Assembly (NCBI GenBank): GCA_040235415.1
Contig: JBECKR010000123.1
Location: forward strand, 9,231 to 73,230
Source of the DNA: JBECKR01 sp040235415
GTDB taxonomy: Bacteria; Acidobacteriota; Polarisedimenticolia; Polarisedimenticolales; Polarisedimenticolaceae
Direction of reading: 5' to 3'
DNA length: 64,000 nucleotides
Shown: positions 25,880 to 34,228 of the stretch, in pieces
Layout: every line of letters begins with the position of its first letter
Position numbering within the stretch: the first letter of the stretch is position 1
Made by a program: the position numbers and the translations under genes
The notes under the pieces: generated by a model
The model's database searches: none
The model's input: only the letters and a program-made list of their open reading frames with translations
What the model was told of the DNA's origin: nothing

Positions 25880-27205
25880 ATGACCCCCATGCGCGATGTC
25901 ATCGTCCTCGCACTGTTCGCCGCCGGGGCGCTCGCCGCCCTGCGCAGGCCGTTCGTCGGGGTGCTGCTGTACTTCTGGATCAGCTTCATGAACCCGCATC
26001 GGTTCACGTGGGGATTCGCCTACAATCTGCCGCTCGCGATGGTCGCGGCCCTGGTGACGCTCGTCAGCCTCGCGCTCAATCCAAAGGATGCCCGCTTCCC
26101 GAGAACGCGAGAAACCTACCTGTTTTTGCTCCTTTGGGCCTTCATGACGCTGACCACGGCCACCGCGTTTCACCCGGCCTTGGCCCGGGAAACATGGACG
26201 GTCATCTCGAAGATCTTTTTCATGACGCTCGTGGCGGTCTGCCTCGTGACCACGCGGAAGCGGCTGATCGTCTTGCTGATCGCGATTATCGTGTACGTCG
26301 GGTCCATCGGTATCAAGGGCGCGATCTTCGGATTCTTGACCGGCGGGGAGTTCCGGGTGTGGGGACCGCCGGACTCGTTCCTCGAAGACAATAACGCGCT
26401 CGGCCTGGCGATGGTCATGATCGCACCGTTGTGTTTCTTCCTGCGCGATATCGCGGCGAAGAGGTGGCAGTCCTGGGCCTTGCTCGGAACCGCCGTCGCG
26501 TCGTTCATCAGCGCCGCGCTGACGTACTCCCGCGGGGCGCTCGTAGGCCTGGTCGCGATCGGTTTCTTCATGTTCATGGCCTCGAAGCACAAGATCCGCA
26601 CCTTGGTCGTGGGCTGCGTGCTCGTCGCGGTCGGTCTCAGCTTTCTGCCGGCATCGTGGTACGGCCGGATGTCCACGATCGAGACGTACGAAGAGGACAA
26701 CTCGGCCCAGATGCGACTCAACTCGTGGAGAATGTCGTTCAACCTCGCGGCCTCGAACCTCCTCGGCGGGGGGTTCGACTGCTTCTCGATGGACGAGTAC
26801 TACCGCTACGCGCCGAATCCCAGCCTCGGTCGCACGCACAGCGGTGTCGGGAGCACGGCCCACAGCCTGTACTTCGAGGTCATCGCGACGCAGGGGTTCA
26901 TCGGGTTCGGAATCTACATGGCGTGTGTTGTGTCGATGCTCGGTTCCCTCTACCGCCTCGACAAGCTGGGACGAACCCGAACGGATGGCGCGTGGATCAC
27001 GAGTCTCAGCCGCGCACTCTTCGTGAGCTACATCGGATTCCTGACGGCCGGTGCGTTCCAATCGAAGGCGTTCTACGACATGTTCTGGGCCCTGTACGGA
27101 GCCGGAATCTCGTTGAAGGCGATCGTCCTGGCGCCGATTCCGGCGAAAGCGGCGCCCCTGGAGCGCGTGGCGCCCGCCCGAGCCCAAGCTCTGGTCAAGA
27201 ACTGA
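25880..27205 (+). CDS. O-antigen ligase/polymerase-like, exosortase A-associated type
   Basis: This 441-residue polytopic protein has about 10-12 membrane segments and a Wzy_C-type periplasmic loop. It matches the family called putative O-glycosylation ligase, exosortase A-associated. Visible features are LRRPFVGVLLYFWISFMNPH at the N-terminus, FLEDNNALGLAMVMIAP, ALTYSRGALVGL and TAHSLYFEVIATQGFIGFG. It could polymerise repeat units or ligate glycan to protein or lipid at the outer face of the inner membrane. The start could also be the in-frame ATG at 25889. An SGNH hydrolase gene follows after 14 bp. Confidence 0.85.
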   Translation: MTPMRDVIVLALFAAGALAALRRPFVGVLLYFWISFMNPHRFTWGFAYNLPLAMVAALVTLVSLALNPKDARFPRTRETYLFLLLWAFMTLTTATAFHPALARETWTVISKIFFMTLVAVCLVTTRKRLIVLLIAIIVYVGSIGIKGAIFGFLTGGEFRVWGPPDSFLEDNNALGLAMVMIAPLCFFLRDIAAKRWQSWALLGTAVASFISAALTYSRGALVGLVAIGFFMFMASKHKIRTLVVGCVLVAVGLSFLPASWYGRMSTIETYEEDNSAQMRLNSWRMSFNLAASNLLGGGFDCFSMDEYYRYAPNPSLGRTHSGVGSTAHSLYFEVIATQGFIGFGIYMACVVSMLGSLYRLDKLGRTRTDGAWITSLSRALFVSYIGFLTAGAFQSKAFYDMFWALYGAGISLKAIVLAPIPAKAAPLERVAPARAQALVKN

Positions 27206-27219
27206 GGATCCCACCCGCG

Positions 27220-28434
27220 ATGAAACGAAAACTCCTGTTCCCCTTGATCGGTTTGTGTATCGGGTGCCTGGTCGTGTTTCTCCTCGGTGAGCTGACGCTT
27301 CGCGTCTTGGGCTGGGGACCTCCGTATTACACGTTCGACGCGGACGTGGGCTACGTCATTCGACCGGACTCCGCGTTTCAGGTCGAGGCCGGGGCCGAGG
27401 GGGGCACACGGACGATCCGGTCGAACTCCCAAGGTCTTCGGGACGTCGATCACGCCTACGAGAAGCCGGCGGGGGTGAACCGTGTCCTGATCCTCGGCGA
27501 TTCGTTCTGTGAGGCGCTTCAAGTCGATCTCGAGGACACGTTCTTTCGAATCCTGCAAGACAAGCTCGACCGCACCGCCGGAGGTGCGCGATACGAAGTC
27601 ATCAACACCGGGGTAAGCGGTTACGGCACGGACAAGGAGCTCCTGTTCTACCGCCACGAGGGGCGCAAGTACAAGCCGGACGTCGTGGCGCTGTTCTTCG
27701 TATTCAACGACGTCCGCAACAACGACCGCGACCTTCAATTGAAAAACTACGGTGATCGCAACGAACCGTACTTCCGGCTCGAGCACGGCGGGCTTCGACT
27801 GCTCAACTATCCGGCTCACAGAGGATCCGACGCTCGTTTCAGGCAGCTGCTCCGTGACAACTTCTACACGTACGAGTTCGTCTGGAAGCTCGTCAAGGGA
27901 GCGGAGCTCAGTCGTCGCGCGATCGACCAGGAAAGGAAGATGCCCTTCGACTACACGATTTACGAACGCCCCGAGCCCCCGGAATGGGAACCCGCTTGGG
28001 CGATCACGGCCGCGCTGCTTCGCGAGGTCAAGAGCGAGACGGAGCGCGACGGCGCTCGATTCCTGGTCGTCGGCGTCACGAACGACCTCCAGATCCACCC
28101 CGATCATCGGGAGCGCATGATGAACGAGTACCCGTCGATGCGCGAGCAGCGCTGGGATTGGAACGTCGTGAGCGATCGTCTCGCGGCGATCTGTCGCGAT
28201 TCCGGCATCGAGTACCTGGATCTCGCTCCGGCGTTCCGCGAGCGTGCGGAAGAGCATCCGTCCGATCATCTCCACTCCTTCGGCGGACACTGGACGGCCT
28301 CGGGACACGCGCTGTGTGCGGATGTGCTGTACGCCTGGCTCGAGACGAACGCAAAACCTCTCCCCGCGGCTTCGACCGATGACGGGCCGGGGAGACCGGC
28401 CGCGGTCGATCGAGATTCTCGAGGCGGCGATTGA
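27220..28434 (+). CDS. membrane-anchored SGNH/GDSL hydrolase-like
   Basis: This 404-residue protein has one N-terminal membrane helix (PLIGLCIGCLVVFLLGELTL) and an SGNH-fold domain. VLILGDSFCEALQV is block I with the nucleophile Ser, VINTGVSGYGTDKELL is block II with Gly, FFVFNDVRNNDRD is block III with Asn, and HLHSFGGHWTASGHAL holds the distal Asp/His region. Members of this fold act as O-acetylesterases or acyltransferases on EPS. It is probably periplasmic and tunes acetylation of the polymer. It sits between the ligase and two glycosyltransferases; its stop overlaps the next start (TTGA). Confidence 0.8.
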   Translation: MKRKLLFPLIGLCIGCLVVFLLGELTLRVLGWGPPYYTFDADVGYVIRPDSAFQVEAGAEGGTRTIRSNSQGLRDVDHAYEKPAGVNRVLILGDSFCEALQVDLEDTFFRILQDKLDRTAGGARYEVINTGVSGYGTDKELLFYRHEGRKYKPDVVALFFVFNDVRNNDRDLQLKNYGDRNEPYFRLEHGGLRLLNYPAHRGSDARFRQLLRDNFYTYEFVWKLVKGAELSRRAIDQERKMPFDYTIYERPEPPEWEPAWAITAALLREVKSETERDGARFLVVGVTNDLQIHPDHRERMMNEYPSMREQRWDWNVVSDRLAAICRDSGIEYLDLAPAFRERAEEHPSDHLHSFGGHWTASGHALCADVLYAWLETNAKPLPAASTDDGPGRPAAVDRDSRGGD

Positions 28435-29636
28435 ACATCCTCTACCACCATCGAATCGGCTCCAAAGACGGTCAATTCGTGCACGTCCAGGAGCTGACCC
28501 GGGCTCTCCGGCGACTCGGGCATCGCATCATCATGGTCGGACCTTCCGCGGTCGGGCACGGGAAGTTCGGCGCGGACTCCGCATCGATCAACACCCTGAA
28601 GAAATGGATGCCGCGGTTCGCCTACGAGTCCCTGGAGTTCCTGTACGGCGTCAGCGCGTACCGCAGGCTGCTGCGCATCGCGCTCCGGGAGAGTCCCGAC
28701 GGCATCTACGAACGCTACAACCTGTTCCTGCCCGCGGGTGTTTGGACGAAACGGCGCCTCGGGATCCCCATGCTGCTCGAGGTGAACGCCCCGCTGTTCG
28801 AGGAGCGGTCGCGATACGGGCAGGGGATCTCCCTGTCACGCCTGGCGCTCTGGTCCGAGCGAACCGCGTGGCGGGGCGCCGATTACGTCCTGCCCGTCAC
28901 GGACGTGCTCGCGGACCACGTCCGGCGCGCGGGTGTGCCCGCGGCGAGGACCGTCGTCATCCCCAACGGGGTGAACCGCGAGGCGTTCCTCGATCTGCCG
29001 GGCGCTGCCGACGCGAAACGAGTCCTGGGCCTCGAAGGTCGCTTGGTGCTCGGCTTCGTCGGCTTCCTTCGCGAGTGGCACGGGCTCGAGTCGGCGGTCG
29101 ACTGCCTCGACGGCAACTTCGGCCCGGCCGAACCGCACCTCCTCGTCGTCGGCGATGGTCCGGCGAGGGAGAGGATCGAGGCGAGGGCCCGTACCGCCGG
29201 AGTGGCGGAGAGAGTCACGTTCACCGGCATCGTCGATCGGCCGCGGATCCCGTCGTACATCGCCGCCTTCGACATCGCCCTGCAGCCCGCCGTCGTTCCC
29301 TACGCCTCACCCCTCAAGCTGTTCGAGTATCTCGCGCTCGGACGGGCGATCGTGGCGCCGAGAACGCCCAACATCCTCGAAATCCTGACGCACGAGCAGG
29401 ATTCGTTGCTGTTCGAACCGTCGGATCTCGACGCTTTCGCGGGCGCGATCCGGCGATTGCTGCAGGATCAGGAGTTGCGGGTCCGACTCGGCCGCAACGC
29501 ACGGGAGCTCGTCGACCGTCGCGGACTCACTTGGGAGCGGAACGCCGAAAAGGTGGCCGACCTGTTCCGCAGTCTCGGGGTCCGGGACGAGGCGGACCGC
29601 CCGAGAGGATCGCCGGCGCGCGGGACGGGGGCGTGA
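28431..29636 (+). CDS. glycosyltransferase family 4
   Basis: This 401-residue GT-B enzyme opens ILYHHRIGSKDGQFVHVQEL, has TVVIPNGVNREAF, LGFVGFLREWHGLE, and the donor-binding YASPLKLFEYLALGRAIVAP. The TTG at 28431 overlaps the SGNH stop by 4 bp. It probably extends the lipid-linked repeat unit in the cytoplasm. Its N-terminal segment (DGQFVHVQELTRALR) is of the kind seen in EPS GT4 enzymes that use UDP- or GDP-sugars; the donor is not determinable here. Confidence 0.85.
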   Translation: MNILYHHRIGSKDGQFVHVQELTRALRRLGHRIIMVGPSAVGHGKFGADSASINTLKKWMPRFAYESLEFLYGVSAYRRLLRIALRESPDGIYERYNLFLPAGVWTKRRLGIPMLLEVNAPLFEERSRYGQGISLSRLALWSERTAWRGADYVLPVTDVLADHVRRAGVPAARTVVIPNGVNREAFLDLPGAADAKRVLGLEGRLVLGFVGFLREWHGLESAVDCLDGNFGPAEPHLLVVGDGPARERIEARARTAGVAERVTFTGIVDRPRIPSYIAAFDIALQPAVVPYASPLKLFEYLALGRAIVAPRTPNILEILTHEQDSLLFEPSDLDAFAGAIRRLLQDQELRVRLGRNARELVDRRGLTWERNAEKVADLFRSLGVRDEADRPRGSPARGTGA

Positions 29637-30949
29637 GGATGCCCGGCGCGGCCCCGCACTGCCTGTTCGTGTCGTTTCCGTTCCCCCCGATGACCGGCAC
29701 GAGCGGGGTTCACCGCCCGCTGGGATTCGTCCGGAGCCTGTCCCGAGCGGGCTGGTCCGTCACGGTCCTCACGGTCTCGCCGGCGGCGTATCCGCAGCGG
29801 TCCGACGAGCTCGTCGGCCGGATACCGGCGTCGGTCAAAGTGGTTCGGGCCTTCGCCCGAGACACGGCACGCCACCTGACGATTCGGGGAGCGTATCCTC
29901 GGCTCGCGGCGCTGCCGGATCGGTGGGTAAGTTGGCTTCTCGGCGCCGTACCCGCAGGCGTCTACCATATCTTGAGGCGCCGACCGAACGTTGTCTGCAG
30001 CACCTATCCGATCGCGTCGGCGCATCTCATCGCTTACATGCTCCATCGGATTTCCGGGGTCCCATGGGTCGCCGATTTCCGAGACCCGATGGTGGATGCC
30101 GGCTATCCGAGTGATCCGCGAACGCGCCGAGCCCATGCTTGGATCGATCGCCGCACCGCGGAATTCGCCCGGAAGCTCCTCTTCACGACTCCCGGGATGG
30201 TTCGTGACTACCGGCGGTCTTATCCGGATCGTGCGGCATGCGACTTCGTGTGCATCGGCAACGGCTACGATGAGGCCAGCTTCGAGGACGTCGATCGTCC
30301 CGCAGTCGGAAGGCTCCCGGAAGGTCGCACGTTCCTGCTCCACAGCGGTGTCGTGTATCCGGTCGAGCGAGATCCGAGACCGTTCTTTGCGGCGCTGCGA
30401 GAGCTCCTGGATGCCGGGATGATCGCGGGCGATCGGTTTACCGTCCGCTTGCGCGCGACGTCCCACGATTCCGAGATCGCGGGGTTCGTCGAAGCGTTCG
30501 GCGTCGGGGCGGTCGTGGAGATCGCACCCCCGATCCCGCATCGGGACGCGATCGCGGAGATGCTCGGAGCCGACGGCCTCGTCGTGATGCAGGCCGACAA
30601 TTCGAAGCATCAGATTCCCGCCAAGGTCTACGAGTACCTTCGCGCGGGGAGGCCGGTCCTGGCGTTGACCGGCCGTGCGTCCGATACGGGGCGACTTCTC
30701 GAGGAGTGCGGGGTCCGGCACGTCGCGGCGCTGGAGTCCTCAGCGGAGATCAAGGCGACGCTGCTCGACTTTCTCGCTCAGCTCCGCGCAGGGACCGTGG
30801 CGGCTCCGGATCGGGGCACGGTGGCCGCGTTCTCGCGCGACGCGCTGGGTCGTTCGTTCGAGAGGCTCCTGCGGGACGTTGCCCGGCTCGATCCGCAGAA
30901 TCATCCGGACGGTCCGCGGGATATCGACGAACCCACGACACGCCGATAG
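29633..30949 (+). CDS. glycosyltransferase family 4-like, paralogue of 4708-5997
   Basis: This 438-residue GT-B protein starts at a GTG (29633) that overlaps the previous stop (GTGA); an ATG follows at 29639. It has FVSFPFPPMTGTSGVHRPLG, ISGVPWVADFRDPMVDAGYP, CIGNGYDEASF and IPAKVYEYLRAGRPVLALTG. The same blocks occur in the protein at 4708-5997, so the two are recent-looking paralogues placed in different operons. They may add the same sugar in different linkages. Its last 49 bases overlap the 3' end of the convergent glycosyltransferase at 30901. Confidence 0.85.
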   Translation: MRMPGAAPHCLFVSFPFPPMTGTSGVHRPLGFVRSLSRAGWSVTVLTVSPAAYPQRSDELVGRIPASVKVVRAFARDTARHLTIRGAYPRLAALPDRWVSWLLGAVPAGVYHILRRRPNVVCSTYPIASAHLIAYMLHRISGVPWVADFRDPMVDAGYPSDPRTRRAHAWIDRRTAEFARKLLFTTPGMVRDYRRSYPDRAACDFVCIGNGYDEASFEDVDRPAVGRLPEGRTFLLHSGVVYPVERDPRPFFAALRELLDAGMIAGDRFTVRLRATSHDSEIAGFVEAFGVGAVVEIAPPIPHRDAIAEMLGADGLVVMQADNSKHQIPAKVYEYLRAGRPVLALTGRASDTGRLLEECGVRHVAALESSAEIKATLLDFLAQLRAGTVAAPDRGTVAAFSRDALGRSFERLLRDVARLDPQNHPDGPRDIDEPTTRR

Positions 30950-32013
30950 ACCTCCTCGTACGCGGCGGCCATCGTCGCGACGGAGAATCGCTCCTCCGCG
31001 ATGCGCCGCCCGGCCGCTCCGTGACGCGCTCGGAGATCGCGCTCGGCGGCATACGCCGACAGGGCGCGACACAAGGCGACCGAATCGCCGGGTGGAAACA
31101 GCGCGCCGGAGATCCCGTCGGTCACGAGCTCGGGGTTTCCCCCGACCGCCGTGGCGACGACCGGAAGTCCGGAGGCCATGGCCTCGAGTATGGTGTTCGA
31201 GATCCCCTCGTTGAGCGAGCTCAGCGCGAACACGTCCGAGTCTCCGAGGATCGTGGGGACGTCCTCGCGGTTTCCGAGGAGCCTGATCCCGGCGCCGGCG
31301 AGAGGTTCGAGCTCCCGGCGCATCGGCCCGTCCCCGACGACGAGCAAGACGGCCTCCGGGTTGGCCTGCCGCATGGCCCGAAACCCGTCGAACAGCGTTC
31401 GGTGGTCCTTGATCGGATCGAGGCGGCCGCAGATCGTGACGACGAAAGCCTCCGGGGCGATTTCGAGCTCCGCTCGAACTCGTCCGCGTTGCGTCGAGGG
31501 CCGGTACATCCCGACGTCGACGCCGTTGTAGATCTGGGTGATCGGCGCGCGGACGCGCACCGTGGTTTCGAGCCAGGTGCGGAGCTGACGGGAAACGCAG
31601 GTCACCTCACGCATTCCCAGCGACAGGAACCGGCGGATGAGTATGCGTCGCGTGATGTCCCCTCTGGGGTCGTCCATCGCCCAGCCGTGCTCGCCGTGGA
31701 CGACGTTCCGGACGCGTGCCAGCCTCGCCGCGATGACGCCGTCGAGCCCCCCCCAGTTTCGGGTGTGGACGACGTCCGGCAGGATGCCCCTCAGCGCCGT
31801 GGCGAGCCGGAGCAGGAATCGCGTCGAGTGCCCTGGACCCTTGCGTAGCTCGACGACGCGCGTTCCGGGCGGGAGGAGCGCTTGCGATCCCCCGCCGCTC
31901 TCGAGGCAGACGATCACGTGCTCCAGGTCCGGCGACGCATGCCGGACCAGGGTCGCGACGCCCTTCTCCAGCCCGCCGATCCCGAAGGAATGGAGTACGT
32001 GCGCGACCCTCAT
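30901..32013 (-). CDS. glycosyltransferase, TIGR03088-like (XrtA system)
   Basis: This 370-residue GT4 enzyme opens MRVAHVLHSFGIGGLEKGVA, has VVHTRNWGGLDGVIAARLA, ITQIYNGVDVGMYRP, and the signature SSLNEGISNTILEAMASGLP with ATAVGGNPELV. This matches the glycosyltransferase family regularly found in exosortase A loci. I chose the ATG at 32013 because it begins exactly at the first beta strand. It follows the amidotransferase gene, whose stop is 70 bp away, and ends by overlapping the plus-strand glycosyltransferase. Confidence 0.88.
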   Translation of the reverse strand: MRVAHVLHSFGIGGLEKGVATLVRHASPDLEHVIVCLESGGGSQALLPPGTRVVELRKGPGHSTRFLLRLATALRGILPDVVHTRNWGGLDGVIAARLARVRNVVHGEHGWAMDDPRGDITRRILIRRFLSLGMREVTCVSRQLRTWLETTVRVRAPITQIYNGVDVGMYRPSTQRGRVRAELEIAPEAFVVTICGRLDPIKDHRTLFDGFRAMRQANPEAVLLVVGDGPMRRELEPLAGAGIRLLGNREDVPTILGDSDVFALSSLNEGISNTILEAMASGLPVVATAVGGNPELVTDGISGALFPPGDSVALCRALSAYAAERDLRARHGAAGRRIAEERFSVATMAAAYEEVYRRVVGSSISRGPSG

Positions 32014-32083
32014 CGAACGCGGCGCCGGTCGGCATCGCACGGCCCGTTCGCCGGACCCGCGCCGGCGGTTTCCGGGGCCCGGC

Positions 32084-34060
32084 TCACGAAGGCGTGCTCC
32101 GGCCGAACTTGCGGAACCACAGGTTCAGCATCATCACCGTCCAGAGCTCCGTCGCGCGGTTCCTGATGCTCCGCTGGTGCTCGTTCCAGATCCTGCGGAG
32201 GTAATCCCGGTTCAGGAGACGGCGGCTGGCCTCGCCGTCCAGCACCAGTTCCTCGCCGAAGCCGGCCAGGTCCCCCCGCAGCCACTCGAGAATCGGGACC
32301 CCGAACCCCATCTTCTTGCGATACAGGATGTCTCGAGGAAGGAGCCCGCCGAGCGCCCGCTTGAAGATGTGCTTGCCGTCCGTCCCCGCGAGTTTCAGGC
32401 GTGAGGGAATCCTGGCGACGTACTCCATGAAAACGTGGTCGAGGATCGGGCAACGGACCTCGAGGGACACGGCCATGCTGGCTCGATCCACCTTCGTCAG
32501 GATGTCGTCGCAGAGATAGGTCTTCACGTCGAGATACTGGATCCGGGACAGGTGATCGGTGGCGGGTGCGTTGCGGTAGTAGTCGTGGAACAGTTGAACG
32601 GTGCGATACCCCTTCAGGGCGCTCGACGTCTCCGAAGACAGTACGGCGCTCTTGTCGTCGTCGTTGAACGCGCTCACCGAGAAAAAGTACGCATCGACCG
32701 GGTGCCGGGCGACGTTCGAGATGAACGCCTTTCCCCGGAACACCTGAGGAAGATAGTCGGCTTTGGGGTACAGCCGGCCGACCAGGCCGAACACGGGCCG
32801 GCTGATGGCGGCCGGAAGCAGGCCGCGGACGAGATTCTCGCGCAGGTCGAAGTAGTAGCGGCGGTATCCCGCGAAGTTCTCGTCGCCGCCGTCGCCGGAC
32901 AGCGCCACCGTGACGCGCTCGCGCGCCGTCTTCGACACGTAGTACGTGGGCACGGCGGAAGAATCGGCGAACGGTTCGTCGTAGTGCCACGCGAGCTGCT
33001 CGATGACCGGAATGGCCTCGGGAGTGACGTGGTACTCGTGGTGGTTCGCCTCGAAAAGCTCGGCCACGCGGGCCGCGTAGGGCGCCTCGTCGTACTTCGA
33101 GACGCTGAACGATATGGAGTTCGTCACGACCGGCCGATCGGATGCGCGAGCCATGAGACCGACGACCGCCGACGAGTCGACGCCCCCGGACAGGAATGCC
33201 CCCAACGGGACTTCGCTGATCATTCGGAGCCGAGTGGCCTCCTGCAGGATGTCCACGAGCTCTTCCATCATCCTGGTCTCCGGCAACTCGTGGACGCGTT
33301 CGAACGAGAGATCCCAGTAGGGCCGAACGTCGACGGAATCCCGCGTGACGACCGCGTAGTGCGCGGCGGGGAGCTTGCGGATCGCGGCGAAAACGGTCTT
33401 GGGAGCGGGTACGTAGAGCAGAGAGAGGTAGTCCGAGACCGCGGTAAGGTCGAGATCGCGTGGGACATCGCCGGCCTCGAGAACCGCCTTGATCTCGGAT
33501 CCGAAGACGAAGCGGCCGGCGGTCGCGAGGTAGTAGAGGGGCTTCTTCCCCACGCGGTCGCGGGCGAGGAACAGGCGCTGTTCGCTTTCGTCCCATATGG
33601 CGAAGGCGAACATCCCGCGGAGCCTCTCCAAGCAACGATGACCCCACTCCTCGTAGGCGTGCACGATCGTCTCGGTGTCGGAGTGCGTGCGGAACCGATG
33701 TCCTTTCTCGAGGAGCTCCTTCGACAGGCTCTGGAAGTTGTAGATCTCGCCGTTGAAGGCGACCCAGACCGTTCCGTCCTCGTTGCTCAGCGGCTGCTGC
33801 CCCGAACCGAGGTCGATGATGCTGAGCCGGCGATGGCCGAGCCCGACGTCGCCGGCCCCCTCGGCGATCCCGTTGTCGCGCAATCCCGCGGATCCGCACC
33901 GGAGCGGCAGGCCCGAAGCCGCCGGTCGGGATCTCTCGGAATTGAGGTAGTACCCCTCCTCGTCGGGACCGCGATGTGCGAGGAGTCGGGTCATGCGAAC
34001 CAGTCGGTCCAGGTCGACGGGTGCGCCATCTCGTTGAAAAATCCCCGCTATCCCACACAT
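32084..34060 (-). CDS. asparagine synthetase-like amidotransferase (XrtA-associated type)
   Basis: This 658-residue protein is a canonical class II amidotransferase. Its Cys2 is exposed after Met removal (MCGIAGIF). It has the ammonia-pocket residues RGPDEEGYYL, HRRLSIIDLGSGQQP, FNGEIYNFQSL and HSDTETIVHAY. The synthetase half has FLSGGVDSSAVVGLM, VALSGDGGDENFAGYRRYYF and SLEVRCPILDHVFMEY. It would use glutamine to amidate a carboxylate, plausibly a uronic acid in the EPS. The related family is a standard member of exosortase A loci. In contrast to the paralogue at 19321, every glutaminase element is present. Confidence 0.88.
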   Translation of the reverse strand: MCGIAGIFQRDGAPVDLDRLVRMTRLLAHRGPDEEGYYLNSERSRPAASGLPLRCGSAGLRDNGIAEGAGDVGLGHRRLSIIDLGSGQQPLSNEDGTVWVAFNGEIYNFQSLSKELLEKGHRFRTHSDTETIVHAYEEWGHRCLERLRGMFAFAIWDESEQRLFLARDRVGKKPLYYLATAGRFVFGSEIKAVLEAGDVPRDLDLTAVSDYLSLLYVPAPKTVFAAIRKLPAAHYAVVTRDSVDVRPYWDLSFERVHELPETRMMEELVDILQEATRLRMISEVPLGAFLSGGVDSSAVVGLMARASDRPVVTNSISFSVSKYDEAPYAARVAELFEANHHEYHVTPEAIPVIEQLAWHYDEPFADSSAVPTYYVSKTARERVTVALSGDGGDENFAGYRRYYFDLRENLVRGLLPAAISRPVFGLVGRLYPKADYLPQVFRGKAFISNVARHPVDAYFFSVSAFNDDDKSAVLSSETSSALKGYRTVQLFHDYYRNAPATDHLSRIQYLDVKTYLCDDILTKVDRASMAVSLEVRCPILDHVFMEYVARIPSRLKLAGTDGKHIFKRALGGLLPRDILYRKKMGFGVPILEWLRGDLAGFGEELVLDGEASRRLLNRDYLRRIWNEHQRSIRNRATELWTVMMLNLWFRKFGRSTPS

Positions 34061-34228
34061 TCTCGGAGGTCTCCCGTTCGGCGGCGCGCCCCGCGGGCCG
34101 CACGAGGGCAAGAGAATACCCTGAAACGCCGATGGAAGCAGGTGCGCCGCTCACGCACGGAAGACACCCGGCGGGCGGCCCGGCGGCGTCCGGCGCGGGG
34201 CCAACATTCGATGTTCGGGTCCCGCAGG

